Assembly (NCBI GenBank): GCA_045632265.1
Contig: JAZQWG010000023.1
Coordinates: 1 to 38,609, forward strand
Reading direction: 5' to 3'
Source: Scatosoma sp045632265
GTDB taxonomy: Bacteria > Bacillota > Clostridia > Christensenellales > Borkfalkiaceae
Length of the DNA stretch: 38,609 bases
The translations under genes and the position numbers were made by a program. Positions 15,683-22,865 of this stretch are shown here, piece by piece. The notes below the pieces were generated by a model. The model made no database searches, was not told the origin of the DNA, and worked only from the letters and a program-made list of their open reading frames with translations. Each line of letters starts with the position of its first letter. Positions within the stretch are counted from its first letter, which is position 1.

Positions 15683-17458
15683 ATGAAATTCAAAAAACTC
15701 GGCAAAAGTTTATTGATGGTAGGCTTGGCGGCTTGCCTTGCGTTTGGTTCGTTTGCGTGCGGTAAAAAAGGTAAAGACAAAGACACGGGCGGCGGCACGA
15801 ACGTGGATCAAACGCCAACGAAGTTGGGCAACGTCACCGTTGTTATTAGTGGTGCGACGGCAAGCTGGACGGCAGTTGAAAATGCTTCGGGTTATGAATA
15901 TTCTTTCGATAACGGCGCAACTTTCACCTTCACGACGGAAACGTCCGTGGAAATTCCTGCTGGTAAGACGGTTATCGTTCGCGCGGCAGGCGACGGCGTA
16001 AACTATCGTCACGGCAACTGGAGTACGGTATCTGGCGGTGGCGACGTAGGCGGCGGCGACGTAGGTGGTGGCGATACGCAAGCTACGCAACTTTCCGCTC
16101 CTGTTGTTTCGCTCAACGGTGAAACGGCAAGCTGGGAAGCAGTTGCAAATGCAAGCGGCTACGTTTATAAAATCGGCGAAAGCGGCGCAGAAAACAACTT
16201 GCCTGCAAGCGTGACGAGTTTTGCTCTTCAAGACGGACAAACGTTGTACGTAAAAGCGAAGGGCGACGGCACGAACTATTCGGACAGCGCATGGTCGAAT
16301 GCGGTGACGTACACCGCTCCCGCTGTTGGCACCGAACAACTTGCAACGCCCCAAGTTTGGTTGGAAGGCAACGTTGCTAAGTGGAGCACGGTAGAACACG
16401 CAACGGCGTACAAATATAAACACACCGAAACCTATCCTACGATTGATACGACGACGGAAAACTCTATTGTTTTGAGAGACGGTCAATCGCTTTGGGTTTG
16501 CGCAACGAGTAGCGATAGCAATTACACGGACAGCCCTTGGTCGAATGTAGTGACGTTCAATAAGACGGCGCTTCCTACTCCGATTATTTCCATTAATAAC
16601 AACGTAGTTTCTTGGACGGCAGTTACGGGTGCAACCGGTTATATCGTAAAAGTAAACGGCGTAGCAAGCAACGTAGATGCAACGACGTTGAGCTACACGC
16701 TCAGCGCTTCGGCTACGGTCACGGTAGTAGCGGTTGGCGACGACGTTCTTACCAAGAACAGCGAAGAGTCCACGTCCGTATCTTACACGAAGCCTATGAA
16801 CTCGCTTGCGGCGCCTACGATTAGCATTACGGGTAAGACGGTAAGCTGGTCGGCAATTGCAAATGCAAGCGGTTATATTGTAAACGTAGATGGCGTAGAT
16901 AAGCCGATGCAAACGGCAACTTCTTATACGCTTACGGGCTCGGCTACTGTAAAGGTAAAAGCGGTTGGCGACAACACGAACTATTCGGATAGTGAATGGT
17001 CGATGGCGAAAACCTATACGCAAACGCTTGTAAACAGCTGCGATGCATACGGTCAAGAAGGTCAAATTAGATTCTGGGTAGAATCGAACGCAACGACGTC
17101 GTTGGAAGCAAGCCTTAAGACGGAAGGTGGATTCTCGATTAAGTTGGAAGGTAATGCTTGGCAGTACATCAACTTGTATATGCGTGATTCCTCGGATGCA
17201 CAAATCCCTCTGACAACGCTTGCAACGTATGATTATATAAGCGTGGACGTTTACAACGCAGGTACCGTTGACGTAGTATTGTATTATAAAGACCAAGTAA
17301 CGGAAGCGAAGACGATTGCGGCTGGACAATGGACGACGCTTACGTTTAGCGCTGCGGAAATCAGTCAATGGTTTGGTGATGGGTATTGCACGTTCTTCTT
17401 GCAACAAGACGGCGTAACGCTTTACTTTGACAACATCAACGCATGCAAAGTATCGTAA
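15683..17458 (+). CDS. Surface lipoprotein with five Fn3-like domains and a C-terminal binding-like domain
   Basis: This is a predicted lipoprotein of 591 residues with no Cys/Asp/His repeats. The signal peptide ends in GSFAC (Cys 26). Five Fn3-like repeats of about 75 residues follow, each with a W-x-A/T-V/I core, an ASGY-like turn and often an NYxDSxWS ending. The final 140 residues form a beta-sandwich that matches the region before the SGNH domain of the 785-aa lipoprotein, including a DVYNxG strand and a final LYFDN. The first Fn3 domain is almost the same as that of the 785-aa protein. It is probably a surface binding protein, with no enzyme visible. GGAGG lies about ten bases before the start. 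Its own strong promoter sets it apart from the other lipoprotein genes. Confidence 0.85.
   Translation: MKFKKLGKSLLMVGLAACLAFGSFACGKKGKDKDTGGGTNVDQTPTKLGNVTVVISGATASWTAVENASGYEYSFDNGATFTFTTETSVEIPAGKTVIVRAAGDGVNYRHGNWSTVSGGGDVGGGDVGGGDTQATQLSAPVVSLNGETASWEAVANASGYVYKIGESGAENNLPASVTSFALQDGQTLYVKAKGDGTNYSDSAWSNAVTYTAPAVGTEQLATPQVWLEGNVAKWSTVEHATAYKYKHTETYPTIDTTTENSIVLRDGQSLWVCATSSDSNYTDSPWSNVVTFNKTALPTPIISINNNVVSWTAVTGATGYIVKVNGVASNVDATTLSYTLSASATVTVVAVGDDVLTKNSEESTSVSYTKPMNSLAAPTISITGKTVSWSAIANASGYIVNVDGVDKPMQTATSYTLTGSATVKVKAVGDNTNYSDSEWSMAKTYTQTLVNSCDAYGQEGQIRFWVESNATTSLEASLKTEGGFSIKLEGNAWQYINLYMRDSSDAQIPLTTLATYDYISVDVYNAGTVDVVLYYKDQVTEAKTIAAGQWTTLTFSAAEISQWFGDGYCTFFLQQDGVTLYFDNINACKVS
15896..15938 (+). 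repeat. 43-bp exact direct repeat, copy 2
   Basis: Identical to 1554-1596, within the first Fn3-like domain of the 591-aa lipoprotein gene. Confidence 0.9.
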
Positions 17459-17502
17459 TCACGAGTAAATTGATATACACTAAATAATAAAGAGTATTTG
17501 CA

Positions 17503-17533
17503 CTTTGCGTGCAAACGCAAAGGGCGAACTTTT
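17503..17533 (+). terminator. Weak terminator-like hairpin
   Basis: A 7-bp stem (17503-17509 with 17516-17522) is followed, after a short GGCGAA stretch, by CTTTTT. The displaced T-tract makes it a weak candidate for the end of the 591-aa gene. Confidence 0.35.
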
Positions 17534-17660
17534 TACATAGTAAAAGGAAGCAAAGAGAGCAGGTGATAAGGGGATTTTTCACGGAAAAACGTGGGCGAAA
17601 ATATTCTAAAAAGAAAATTAAAAAAAGACAAAATTTTTTTGCAAAAGCTTTCAAAAAAGA

Positions 17661-17689
17661 TTGACAAGGGGTTGAAAGTATGATAAACT
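17661..17689 (+). promoter_or_regulatory. Promoter of the rpmG-secE-nusG region
   Basis: A perfect TTGACA (17661-17666) is followed after 17 bp by TAAACT, a weak -10 with four of six matches. Its position 50 bp before rpmG fits the known arrangement of this operon. Confidence 0.55.
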
Positions 17690-17740
17690 CTATATATGCG
17701 CCTGACAATAGGGTGTAATTTTTTTGTATGGAGTTTTACT

Positions 17741-17905
17741 ATGGCAACCAAAACGGCAAGAGCCAAAATTACGTTTGAATGTACCGAATGCAAGCATAGA
17801 AACTATGACAGCATCAAGAACAAGAAGAACGATCCTGATAGACTCGTTCTTTCCAAGTACTGCCCTTTCTGCAAGAAGCATACGGACCACAAAGAATCTA
17901 AATAA
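17741..17905 (+). CDS. rpmG: 50S ribosomal protein L33, zinc-binding form
   Basis: This is a 54-residue protein of the large ribosomal subunit. Two CxxC pairs (C14/C17 and C41/C44) mark the zinc-binding form; bacteria with several L33 genes often regulate this form by zinc. The start at 17741 is preferred over an in-frame ATG at 17696 because MATKTARAK is the normal L33 start and TGGAG lies just before it. rpmG directly before secE and nusG is the usual bacterial order. Confidence 0.92.
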   Translation: MATKTARAKITFECTECKHRNYDSIKNKKNDPDRLVLSKYCPFCKKHTDHKESK

Positions 17906-17960
17906 TTTATTCAATAGCGCACGCGTTATAATATATTGAGCGCGCGCATGGAGAAAATCG

Positions 17961-18182
17961 ATGGCGAACAACGCAACAAAAACGAAAAACAAGAGACCTA
18001 ACTGGTTTCGTCGTGTAGGCGCAAAGTTTAAGGAAACGTTTTCCGAACTCAAAAGAGTAACTTGGCCGAAGCTTCCTACCGTATTGAAGACGACGGGCGT
18101 CGTACTTACGATTGTCCTTGCGTTCTTGGTGGTAGTGACGGGTGTAGACAGCCTTTTCGGCTGGCTGCTTAGTTTGCTTTAA
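17961..18182 (+). CDS. secE: Preprotein translocase subunit SecE
   Basis: SecE is the small essential subunit that clamps the SecY channel. The 73-residue protein has a basic start, the ELKRVTWP motif (about 30-37), and a single C-terminal membrane segment (about 46-66), the short one-helix form of Gram-positive bacteria. GGAGA lies six bases before the start. It is followed by nusG after 17 bp. Confidence 0.93.
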   Translation: MANNATKTKNKRPNWFRRVGAKFKETFSELKRVTWPKLPTVLKTTGVVLTIVLAFLVVVTGVDSLFGWLLSLL

Positions 18183-18199
18183 TTAAGGAGACAAGCATT

Positions 18200-18760
18200 A
18201 TGCCTATGAACGAAGAACCCAAATGGTATATTTTGCATACCTATTCCGGGTATGAGGCGATGGTAAAAGATAGCCTTGAAAAGTTGATTGAAAACAACAA
18301 CTTGGGCGATTATATCGTTGACCTTAAAATCCCCATGGAACAGGTAATTGAAGAAAAGAACGGCAAACGCAAAATCGTTGAAAGAAAGCTTTTGCCTTGC
18401 TACGTCTTCATTAAGATGATTTATACCAACCAAATTTGGTATTACGTGACGAGTACGCGCGGTGTAACTGGTTTCTGCGGTCCTCAAGGAAGACCTATCC
18501 CCATGAAACCGGAAGAAATCCGCAAGATGCGCCTTGAAGAACCCGTTTGCACGGAAGAATTTAAGGTGGGCGATACCGTAACGGTGGAAGATGGTCCTTT
18601 GAGCGGCTTTATCGGCACGATCAAAGAAATCAACGAAACCGCAAAGAAAGCAAGAATCGTCACCAGTATGTTTGGCAGAAGCACGGAAGTGGAAGTGGAA
18701 TACGTCCAAATCCGCAAAGTTGATGCCACCATTCCCGAAACGAGCGAAGACGCAGAATAA
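18200..18760 (+). CDS. nusG: Transcription elongation and antitermination factor NusG
   Basis: NusG binds the RNA polymerase clamp and affects pausing, termination and coupling to ribosomes. The 186-residue protein has an NGN domain starting at WYILHTYSGYE and a C-terminal KOW domain (about 130-165, VGDTVTVEDGPLSG). The length is normal. AAGGAGA precedes the first ATG. It forms an operon with rpmG and secE. Confidence 0.95.
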   Translation: MPMNEEPKWYILHTYSGYEAMVKDSLEKLIENNNLGDYIVDLKIPMEQVIEEKNGKRKIVERKLLPCYVFIKMIYTNQIWYYVTSTRGVTGFCGPQGRPIPMKPEEIRKMRLEEPVCTEEFKVGDTVTVEDGPLSGFIGTIKEINETAKKARIVTSMFGRSTEVEVEYVQIRKVDATIPETSEDAE

Positions 18761-18779
18761 TTTGTATCAAGCTCGTCCC

Positions 18780-18856
18780 AATCCGTAAGCAAACGCTTTA
18801 CGGATTCTTAACGTGTTAAAAAGTGGGAGAAGTGTCAAATCTTTTTCAGGGCACTT
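18780..18856 (+). promoter_or_regulatory. Structured leader before rplK
   Basis: The 125-nt gap between nusG and rplK holds a strong hairpin (18780-18790 with 18795-18806, one bulge, AAAC loop) and a weaker one (18830-18836 with 18850-18856). The first has no T-tract, so it is not a plain terminator. In other bacteria L1 represses the L11-L1 operon by binding its leader, which would fit, but I cannot identify an L1 site here. Confidence 0.4.
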
Positions 18857-18885
18857 TGTCAAAACCACAATAGGAGAAAATATTT

Positions 18886-19311
18886 ATGGCTAAGAAAATC
18901 ACAGCAGTCGTAAAATTGCAGCTTCCCGCAGGGAAAGCTACCCCGGCCCCTCCCGTAGGTTCTACGCTTGGTCCGTTCGGTATCAACCTTCCCGGCTTCA
19001 CGAAGGAATTTAATGCAAAAACGGCAGACAAACCCGGTCTCATTATCCCCGTGGTAGTTACGATTTACCAAGATCGTTCCTTCACGTTCATTTTGAAGAC
19101 GCCCCCCGCTCCCGTTCTCATCAAGAAAGCTCTTGGTCTTGATACGGCAAGTGCGAAACCCAACAGCGTAAAAGTTGGTAAGCTTACGAAAGCGCAAGTT
19201 GAAGAAATTGCGAAGACGAAGATGCCCGACTTGAACTGCACCAGCTTGGAAAGCGCAATGAGCATGATCGCAGGTACCGCTCGCAGCATGGGCGTTACCG
19301 TAGAGGACTAA
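18886..19311 (+). CDS. rplK: 50S ribosomal protein L11
   Basis: L11 forms the stalk base of the large subunit with 23S rRNA and takes part in factor binding and the stringent response. The 141-residue length is exactly typical. The N-terminal stretch LPAGKATPAPPVG and the C-terminal AGTARSMG are family signatures. AGGAGA precedes the start. rplA follows, as in most bacteria. Confidence 0.96.
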   Translation: MAKKITAVVKLQLPAGKATPAPPVGSTLGPFGINLPGFTKEFNAKTADKPGLIIPVVVTIYQDRSFTFILKTPPAPVLIKKALGLDTASAKPNSVKVGKLTKAQVEEIAKTKMPDLNCTSLESAMSMIAGTARSMGVTVED

Positions 19312-19363
19312 GGAGATAGCGGCAGAGAGTTTTTCTCGTTATGACCGCAAGGAGGATTAAAAA

Positions 19364-20050
19364 ATGAAACACGGTAAAAAATATCAAGACAGCGTAAAAG
19401 CATTTGATTTGGCGAAGCAATATGAAGCAGCTGAAGCTATGAACGTATTGCTTGAAACGGCAAAAGCAAAATTCGACGAAACGGTAGAAATGCACGTTCG
19501 TCTCGGCGTTGACCCTCGTCAAGCTGATCAACAAGTTCGTGGCGTACTCGTTCTTCCCAACGGTACTGGTAAAACCAAGAGAGTTTTGGTTATCGCAAAG
19601 GGCGCAAAGGCTGACGCAGCAGTTGCTGCTGGCGCAGACTACGTAGGCGCAGAAGAAATGATCGCGAAAATCCAAAACGACAACTGGTTCGATTTCGACG
19701 TAATGATCACCACCCCCGACATGATGGGTATGGTAGGTCGTATCGGTCGTGTACTCGGTCCCAAAGGCTTGATGCCTAACCCTAAGAGCGGCACGGTTAC
19801 CATGGACGTTGAAAAGGCAATTAAGGAAGTTAAAGCTGGTAAAGTTGAATACAGACTTGACAAGACGGCTATCATCCACTGCCCCATCGGTAAGAAGAGC
19901 TTCGGCGCAGAAAAGCTTGTTGAAAACTTCACGGCTTTGATGGACGCTATCATTAAAGCAAAACCCGCAGCAGCAAAAGGTCAATACGTAAAGAGCGTTG
20001 TAATCGCTTCCACGATGGGCCCTGGTGTTAAGGTTCTTCCCAAGATCTAA
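19364..20050 (+). CDS. rplA: 50S ribosomal protein L1
   Basis: L1 forms the mobile L1 stalk at the E site and in many bacteria represses its own operon. The 228-residue length is normal. Family signatures include GTGKTKRVLV and the MPNPKSGTVT segment in the middle of the protein. AAGGAGG lies eight bases before the start. The next gene, rplJ, has its own promoter and leader. Confidence 0.96.
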   Translation: MKHGKKYQDSVKAFDLAKQYEAAEAMNVLLETAKAKFDETVEMHVRLGVDPRQADQQVRGVLVLPNGTGKTKRVLVIAKGAKADAAVAAGADYVGAEEMIAKIQNDNWFDFDVMITTPDMMGMVGRIGRVLGPKGLMPNPKSGTVTMDVEKAIKEVKAGKVEYRLDKTAIIHCPIGKKSFGAEKLVENFTALMDAIIKAKPAAAKGQYVKSVVIASTMGPGVKVLPKI

Positions 20051-20122
20051 TCACGGGAAACAATTCTCGCCTATAAAATAGGCAAAAAATCAAAAATTTT
20101 CGTCAAAGGCGGTTAAAATTAG

Positions 20123-20151
20123 TTGACTGCCTTTGGCGGAGATGATATAAT
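20123..20151 (+). promoter_or_regulatory. Promoter of rplJ-rplL
   Basis: TTGACT (20123-20128) and TATAAT (20146-20151) are 17 bp apart. Transcription would start near 20158, at the beginning of the L10 leader. Confidence 0.8.
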
Positions 20152-20157
20152 TAAGAC

Positions 20158-20290
20158 AGTAAAAAATAAACGCCGTAGAAAACGAGTACGTTAAGTTTGA
20201 TGGGAAACCGCTCGTCGAGGTTGTAAGGAAATACTTTTTTGTAAGAAACAATGGGTCCTTATGCCGCGCGGCGTAAGGAATTTTTTTATC
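20158..20290 (+). ncRNA. L10-type ribosomal protein leader with attenuator
   Basis: About 130 nt of structured RNA lies between the rplJ promoter and an intrinsic terminator, the place and size of the Gram-positive L10 leader. That leader binds the L10-L12 complex and so lets the cell stop rplJ-rplL expression when stalk protein is in excess. A TAAGGA segment (20224-20229) is complementary to the 5' arm of the terminator (TCCTTA, 20256-20261), so an antiterminator fold is possible. I did not fold it by computer. Confidence 0.7.
20256..20287 (+). terminator. Attenuator terminator of the L10 leader
   Basis: A 10-bp GC-rich stem (one G-U pair) with a GCGC loop is followed by AATTTTTTT. It lies 37 bp before the rplJ start, so it acts on entry into the operon rather than at its end. 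Confidence 0.85.
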
Positions 20291-20323
20291 GTCAGGCGGA
20301 AACGCTTAAAGGAGGTAAAATTT

Positions 20324-20827
20324 ATGTCGGCAAATGTAGAAGCTAAAAAACAAATCGTAGAAGAGATTAAAGCAAAAATTCAAGCAAGCAAGTCCATCGT
20401 TTTGGCAGATTACAACAAGCTCACCGTTTTGGAAGTAACCGCACTTCGTAGAAAGTTCAAGGAAGCTAACTGCGAATACAAGGTTTACAAGAACACCCTC
20501 GTAAGAAAGGCGTTCAACGAACTCGGTATCACCGATTTCGATAAGGACCTCAACGGTACGACGGCAACCGTATTCTGTGCAGATGAAACGAGCGGCGCAG
20601 CGGTATTCGCAAAAGAAACGAAAGCGAACCCCGTTCTTGTGGAAAAAATCGTTCCCAAGTGCGCATACGTTGAAAACAGATATTTGGACAAAGCAGGCGT
20701 GAAAGAATTGTCCGCAATCCCTTCCAAAGAAACGCTCATTGCAAAGATGCTTGGCTGCTTCCAGTCTTCTCTTTCCAAGTTCGTTGGCGTTTTGGAACAA
20801 ATCGCAAAAGCAAAAGAAAACAACTAA
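20324..20827 (+). CDS. rplJ: 50S ribosomal protein L10
   Basis: L10 anchors the L7/L12 stalk dimers to the ribosome. The 167-residue protein has the typical VLADYNKLTV, LRRKFKEA and YKNTLVRKA segments near the N-terminus and an L12-binding helix at the C-terminus. I use the start at 20324, which follows AAGGAGG, rather than an in-frame ATG at 20261, which lies inside the attenuator stem and would add 21 foreign residues. Confidence 0.95.
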   Translation: MSANVEAKKQIVEEIKAKIQASKSIVLADYNKLTVLEVTALRRKFKEANCEYKVYKNTLVRKAFNELGITDFDKDLNGTTATVFCADETSGAAVFAKETKANPVLVEKIVPKCAYVENRYLDKAGVKELSAIPSKETLIAKMLGCFQSSLSKFVGVLEQIAKAKENN

Positions 20828-20900
20828 TTTGTTGTTAAAAAAACCATTATTAAATCAAAAAATTATCTAAATTAAAAAATTATCGGAGGATTAAATTACC

Positions 20901-21269
20901 ATGGATGTACAAAAACTCATTGAAGAAGTAAAAGCTATGACCGTTCTTGAATTGAACGAACTCGTAAAAGCATTGGAAGCAGAATTCGGCGTAAGCGCAG
21001 CAGTTGCAGCAGCTCCCGCAGCAGGTGGCGCAGCAGAAGCAGCTCCCGCAGAAGAAGAAAAGACGGAATTCGACGTTGTTCTTAAGGACATCGGCGCAAA
21101 CAAGATCGCAATCATCAAGGTTGTTCGTGAAGCTACGGGCCTTGGTCTTGCTGACGCTAAGAAAGCAGTTGAAGCTATGGGCGTTATCAAAGAAGCTATG
21201 CCTAAAGCAGACGCTGAAGCTCTTGTTGCAAAACTTAAGGAAAACGGCGCTACGGCTGAACTTAAATAA
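20901..21269 (+). CDS. rplL: 50S ribosomal protein L7/L12
   Basis: This is the multi-copy stalk protein that recruits translation GTPases. The 122-residue protein has an N-terminal dimerisation region, an Ala/Pro/Glu hinge (about 34-54), and a C-terminal domain with KTEFDVVL, KIAIIKVVRE and GLGLADAKK. CGGAGGA precedes the start. A strong terminator follows at once, and rpoB is not next. Confidence 0.96.
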   Translation: MDVQKLIEEVKAMTVLELNELVKALEAEFGVSAAVAAAPAAGGAAEAAPAEEEKTEFDVVLKDIGANKIAIIKVVREATGLGLADAKKAVEAMGVIKEAMPKADAEALVAKLKENGATAELK

Positions 21270-21290
21270 GTTTTACATTGACGACAAACA

Positions 21291-21320
21291 AAAAGACGAC
21301 TGTTTTCAGTCGTCTTTTTT
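21291..21320 (+). terminator. Terminator of rplJ-rplL
   Basis: A 12-bp perfect stem (21291-21302 with 21307-21318) with a TTTT loop runs straight into a T-tract. This is one of the strongest terminators in the window. Confidence 0.93.
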
Positions 21321-21330
21321 GTTTTCTTGA

Positions 21331-21359
21331 TTGCTTTTTTTATCAAGATATGCTATAAT
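21331..21359 (+). promoter_or_regulatory. Promoter of tgt
   Basis: TTGCTT (21331-21336) and TATAAT (21354-21359) are 17 bp apart, with TGC directly before the -10 (extended -10). Confidence 0.7.
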
Positions 21360-21394
21360 AAAACGGAAATATAAGAATAATAGGAGTAAAAACC

Positions 21395-22525
21395 GTGAAC
21401 AACGAATTCTTTTCGTTTGAACTGATTAAAACGGACCCTGAAACGGGCGCAAGGGCGGGTATTTTGCACACGCCGCACGGGGACATCGAAACACCCGTGT
21501 ACATGCCCGTGGGCACGCAAGCTACCGTTAAAGGGGTATTTCCGCGTGATTTGAAAGAAGCTGGTTCGCAAATTATCCTTGCCAACACCTATCACTTGTA
21601 TATGCGCCCGGGCGACGACATCGTGAAAAAGGCGGGCGGCTTGCACAAGTTTATGAACTGGGACAAACCTATCTTGACGGACAGCGGTGGATTCCAAGTC
21701 TTTTCGCTTGGCAAACTCAATAAAATCACCGACGAAGGTGTGGAATTTTCTTCCGCAGTAGACGGAAGCAAGCATTTCTTCACGCCCGAAAAGGCGATGC
21801 AAGTGGAACAAAACCTTGGCGCGGACATTATCATGGCGTTTGACGAGTGCAGCGAATACGGCTACAACCACGCGCAAGCGAAATCGGCGATGCTTCGTAC
21901 GGCGAAATGGTTGGAAAGATGTTATAAATACCACACGAAAGCCGACCAAGCGCTTTTCCCCATCGTACAAGGGAATATGTATAAAGACTTGCGTGCGGAA
22001 AGCTTACAGCGCACCTTGCCCTTCGTAAAACACGGCATTGCTATCGGCGGACTTTCCGTTGGTGAACCCAAACCCTTGATGTACGAACTTTTGGACGATT
22101 TGCAGCCCAAATTGCCCACCGACGTGCCCCGTTATTTGATGGGCGTAGGCTCGCCCGATTGCCTTATCGAAGGGGTAATGCGTGGTGTGGATATGTTCGA
22201 CTGCGTGCTTGCAACGCGTATCGCACGCAACGGCACGGCGCTCACGTCGCATGGCAGAGTAGTCGTTCGCAACGGCAAATACAAAGAAGATTTTACGCCT
22301 CTTGATAGCGAGTGCGATTGTTATTGCTGTAAAAACTATACCAAGGCGTACTTACGCCACATGATTAACGTAGGGGAAATGTACGGCGCAATGCTTTTAA
22401 GCTTGCACAACATTACTTTCTTGCACAAGATTATGAAAGGCATGCGCAATGCTATCCTTGGTGGCTACGTCAAAGAATACGCCAAGGAGTTTTACGAAAA
22501 ATACGGCGGCGAAGGCAAATGGTAA
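21395..22525 (+). CDS. tgt: tRNA-guanine transglycosylase
   Basis: This enzyme swaps guanine 34 of Asn, Asp, His and Tyr tRNAs for preQ1 on the way to queuosine. The 376-residue protein shows DSGGFQ (D96-Q101), GGLSVGEP, and a DMFD motif (266-269) in the catalytic region. Zinc ligands are C307, C309 and C312 of CDCYCC plus H338. After DMFDCVL the usual Pro is Ala (ATR instead of PTR), a small deviation next to the active site. It has its own promoter. In many Clostridia tgt is next to yajC; here an ABC exporter lies between them. The function is secure. Confidence 0.95.
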   Translation: MNNEFFSFELIKTDPETGARAGILHTPHGDIETPVYMPVGTQATVKGVFPRDLKEAGSQIILANTYHLYMRPGDDIVKKAGGLHKFMNWDKPILTDSGGFQVFSLGKLNKITDEGVEFSSAVDGSKHFFTPEKAMQVEQNLGADIIMAFDECSEYGYNHAQAKSAMLRTAKWLERCYKYHTKADQALFPIVQGNMYKDLRAESLQRTLPFVKHGIAIGGLSVGEPKPLMYELLDDLQPKLPTDVPRYLMGVGSPDCLIEGVMRGVDMFDCVLATRIARNGTALTSHGRVVVRNGKYKEDFTPLDSECDCYCCKNYTKAYLRHMINVGEMYGAMLLSLHNITFLHKIMKGMRNAILGGYVKEYAKEFYEKYGGEGKW

Positions 22526-22725
22526 AAAAACGACGTATCTACGTCGCAATACTTTGTCGGGCTTACGTTTTGCCTTACTCGTGTACGTCCAAGTACACTC
22601 CTGTCGGCAAATCCGCGCCCTTCGCGTCTTGCTCGTATCTACGCCGTTTTTGGTGAGCCACCTCTGGCGAAGCGTTCTATCTTTTACGCTTGCGTAGGTG
22701 TAGCGTAATCGTACACGGGTAAATT
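22526..22725. other. Structured noncoding segment of unknown origin
   Basis: This 200-bp stretch has no supported gene. It holds a 13-base near-repeat, CGTATCTACG-T/C-CG, at 22534-22546 and again exactly 100 bp later (22634-22646). The first copy is part of a palindrome (22531-22546). It also holds a hairpin GTGTAC-6 nt-GTACAC (22581-22598) and a GGTGAGCCACC stem near 22652. Its base composition is less A-rich than other intergenic DNA here. It may be a dispersed repeat or the remnant of a small element. Confidence 0.45.
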
Positions 22726-22805
22726 TGAGTGACAAAGTTATCAACAAAAGCAATACGGGCGAGAAAATCGCCCGTATAAATATTTATAAAAATGATAAAA
22801 ACTAC

Positions 22806-22844
22806 TTGACAAACGTCCGATTGCATGATATCATTTTGATATCA
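22806..22844 (+). promoter_or_regulatory. ABC transporter promoter with overlapping palindromic operator
   Basis: TTGACA (22806-22811) and TATCAT (22829-22834) are 17 bp apart. Two copies of the palindrome TGATATCA lie at 22826-22833 and 22837-22844, 11 bp centre to centre and overlapping the -10. A repressor bound there would block transcription. No regulator gene is adjacent. Confidence 0.75.
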
Positions 22845-22865
22845 ATAAAAAATAAGGAGGTAGGC

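Noticed and set aside
17906..17960. A tRNA gene between rpmG and secE, as in some bacteria
   Set aside because: The gap is only 55 bp and has no cloverleaf, T-loop or anticodon stem.
20261..20323. N-terminal extension of L10 by 21 residues from an upstream ATG
   Set aside because: That ATG lies in the attenuator stem and the added residues match no L10; the start at 20324 has a strong ribosome binding site.
22397..22753. Small open frame on the minus strand across the tgt end and the gap after it
   Set aside because: It overlaps tgt, has no ribosome binding site, and its composition is that of a random translation (many R, T and K).
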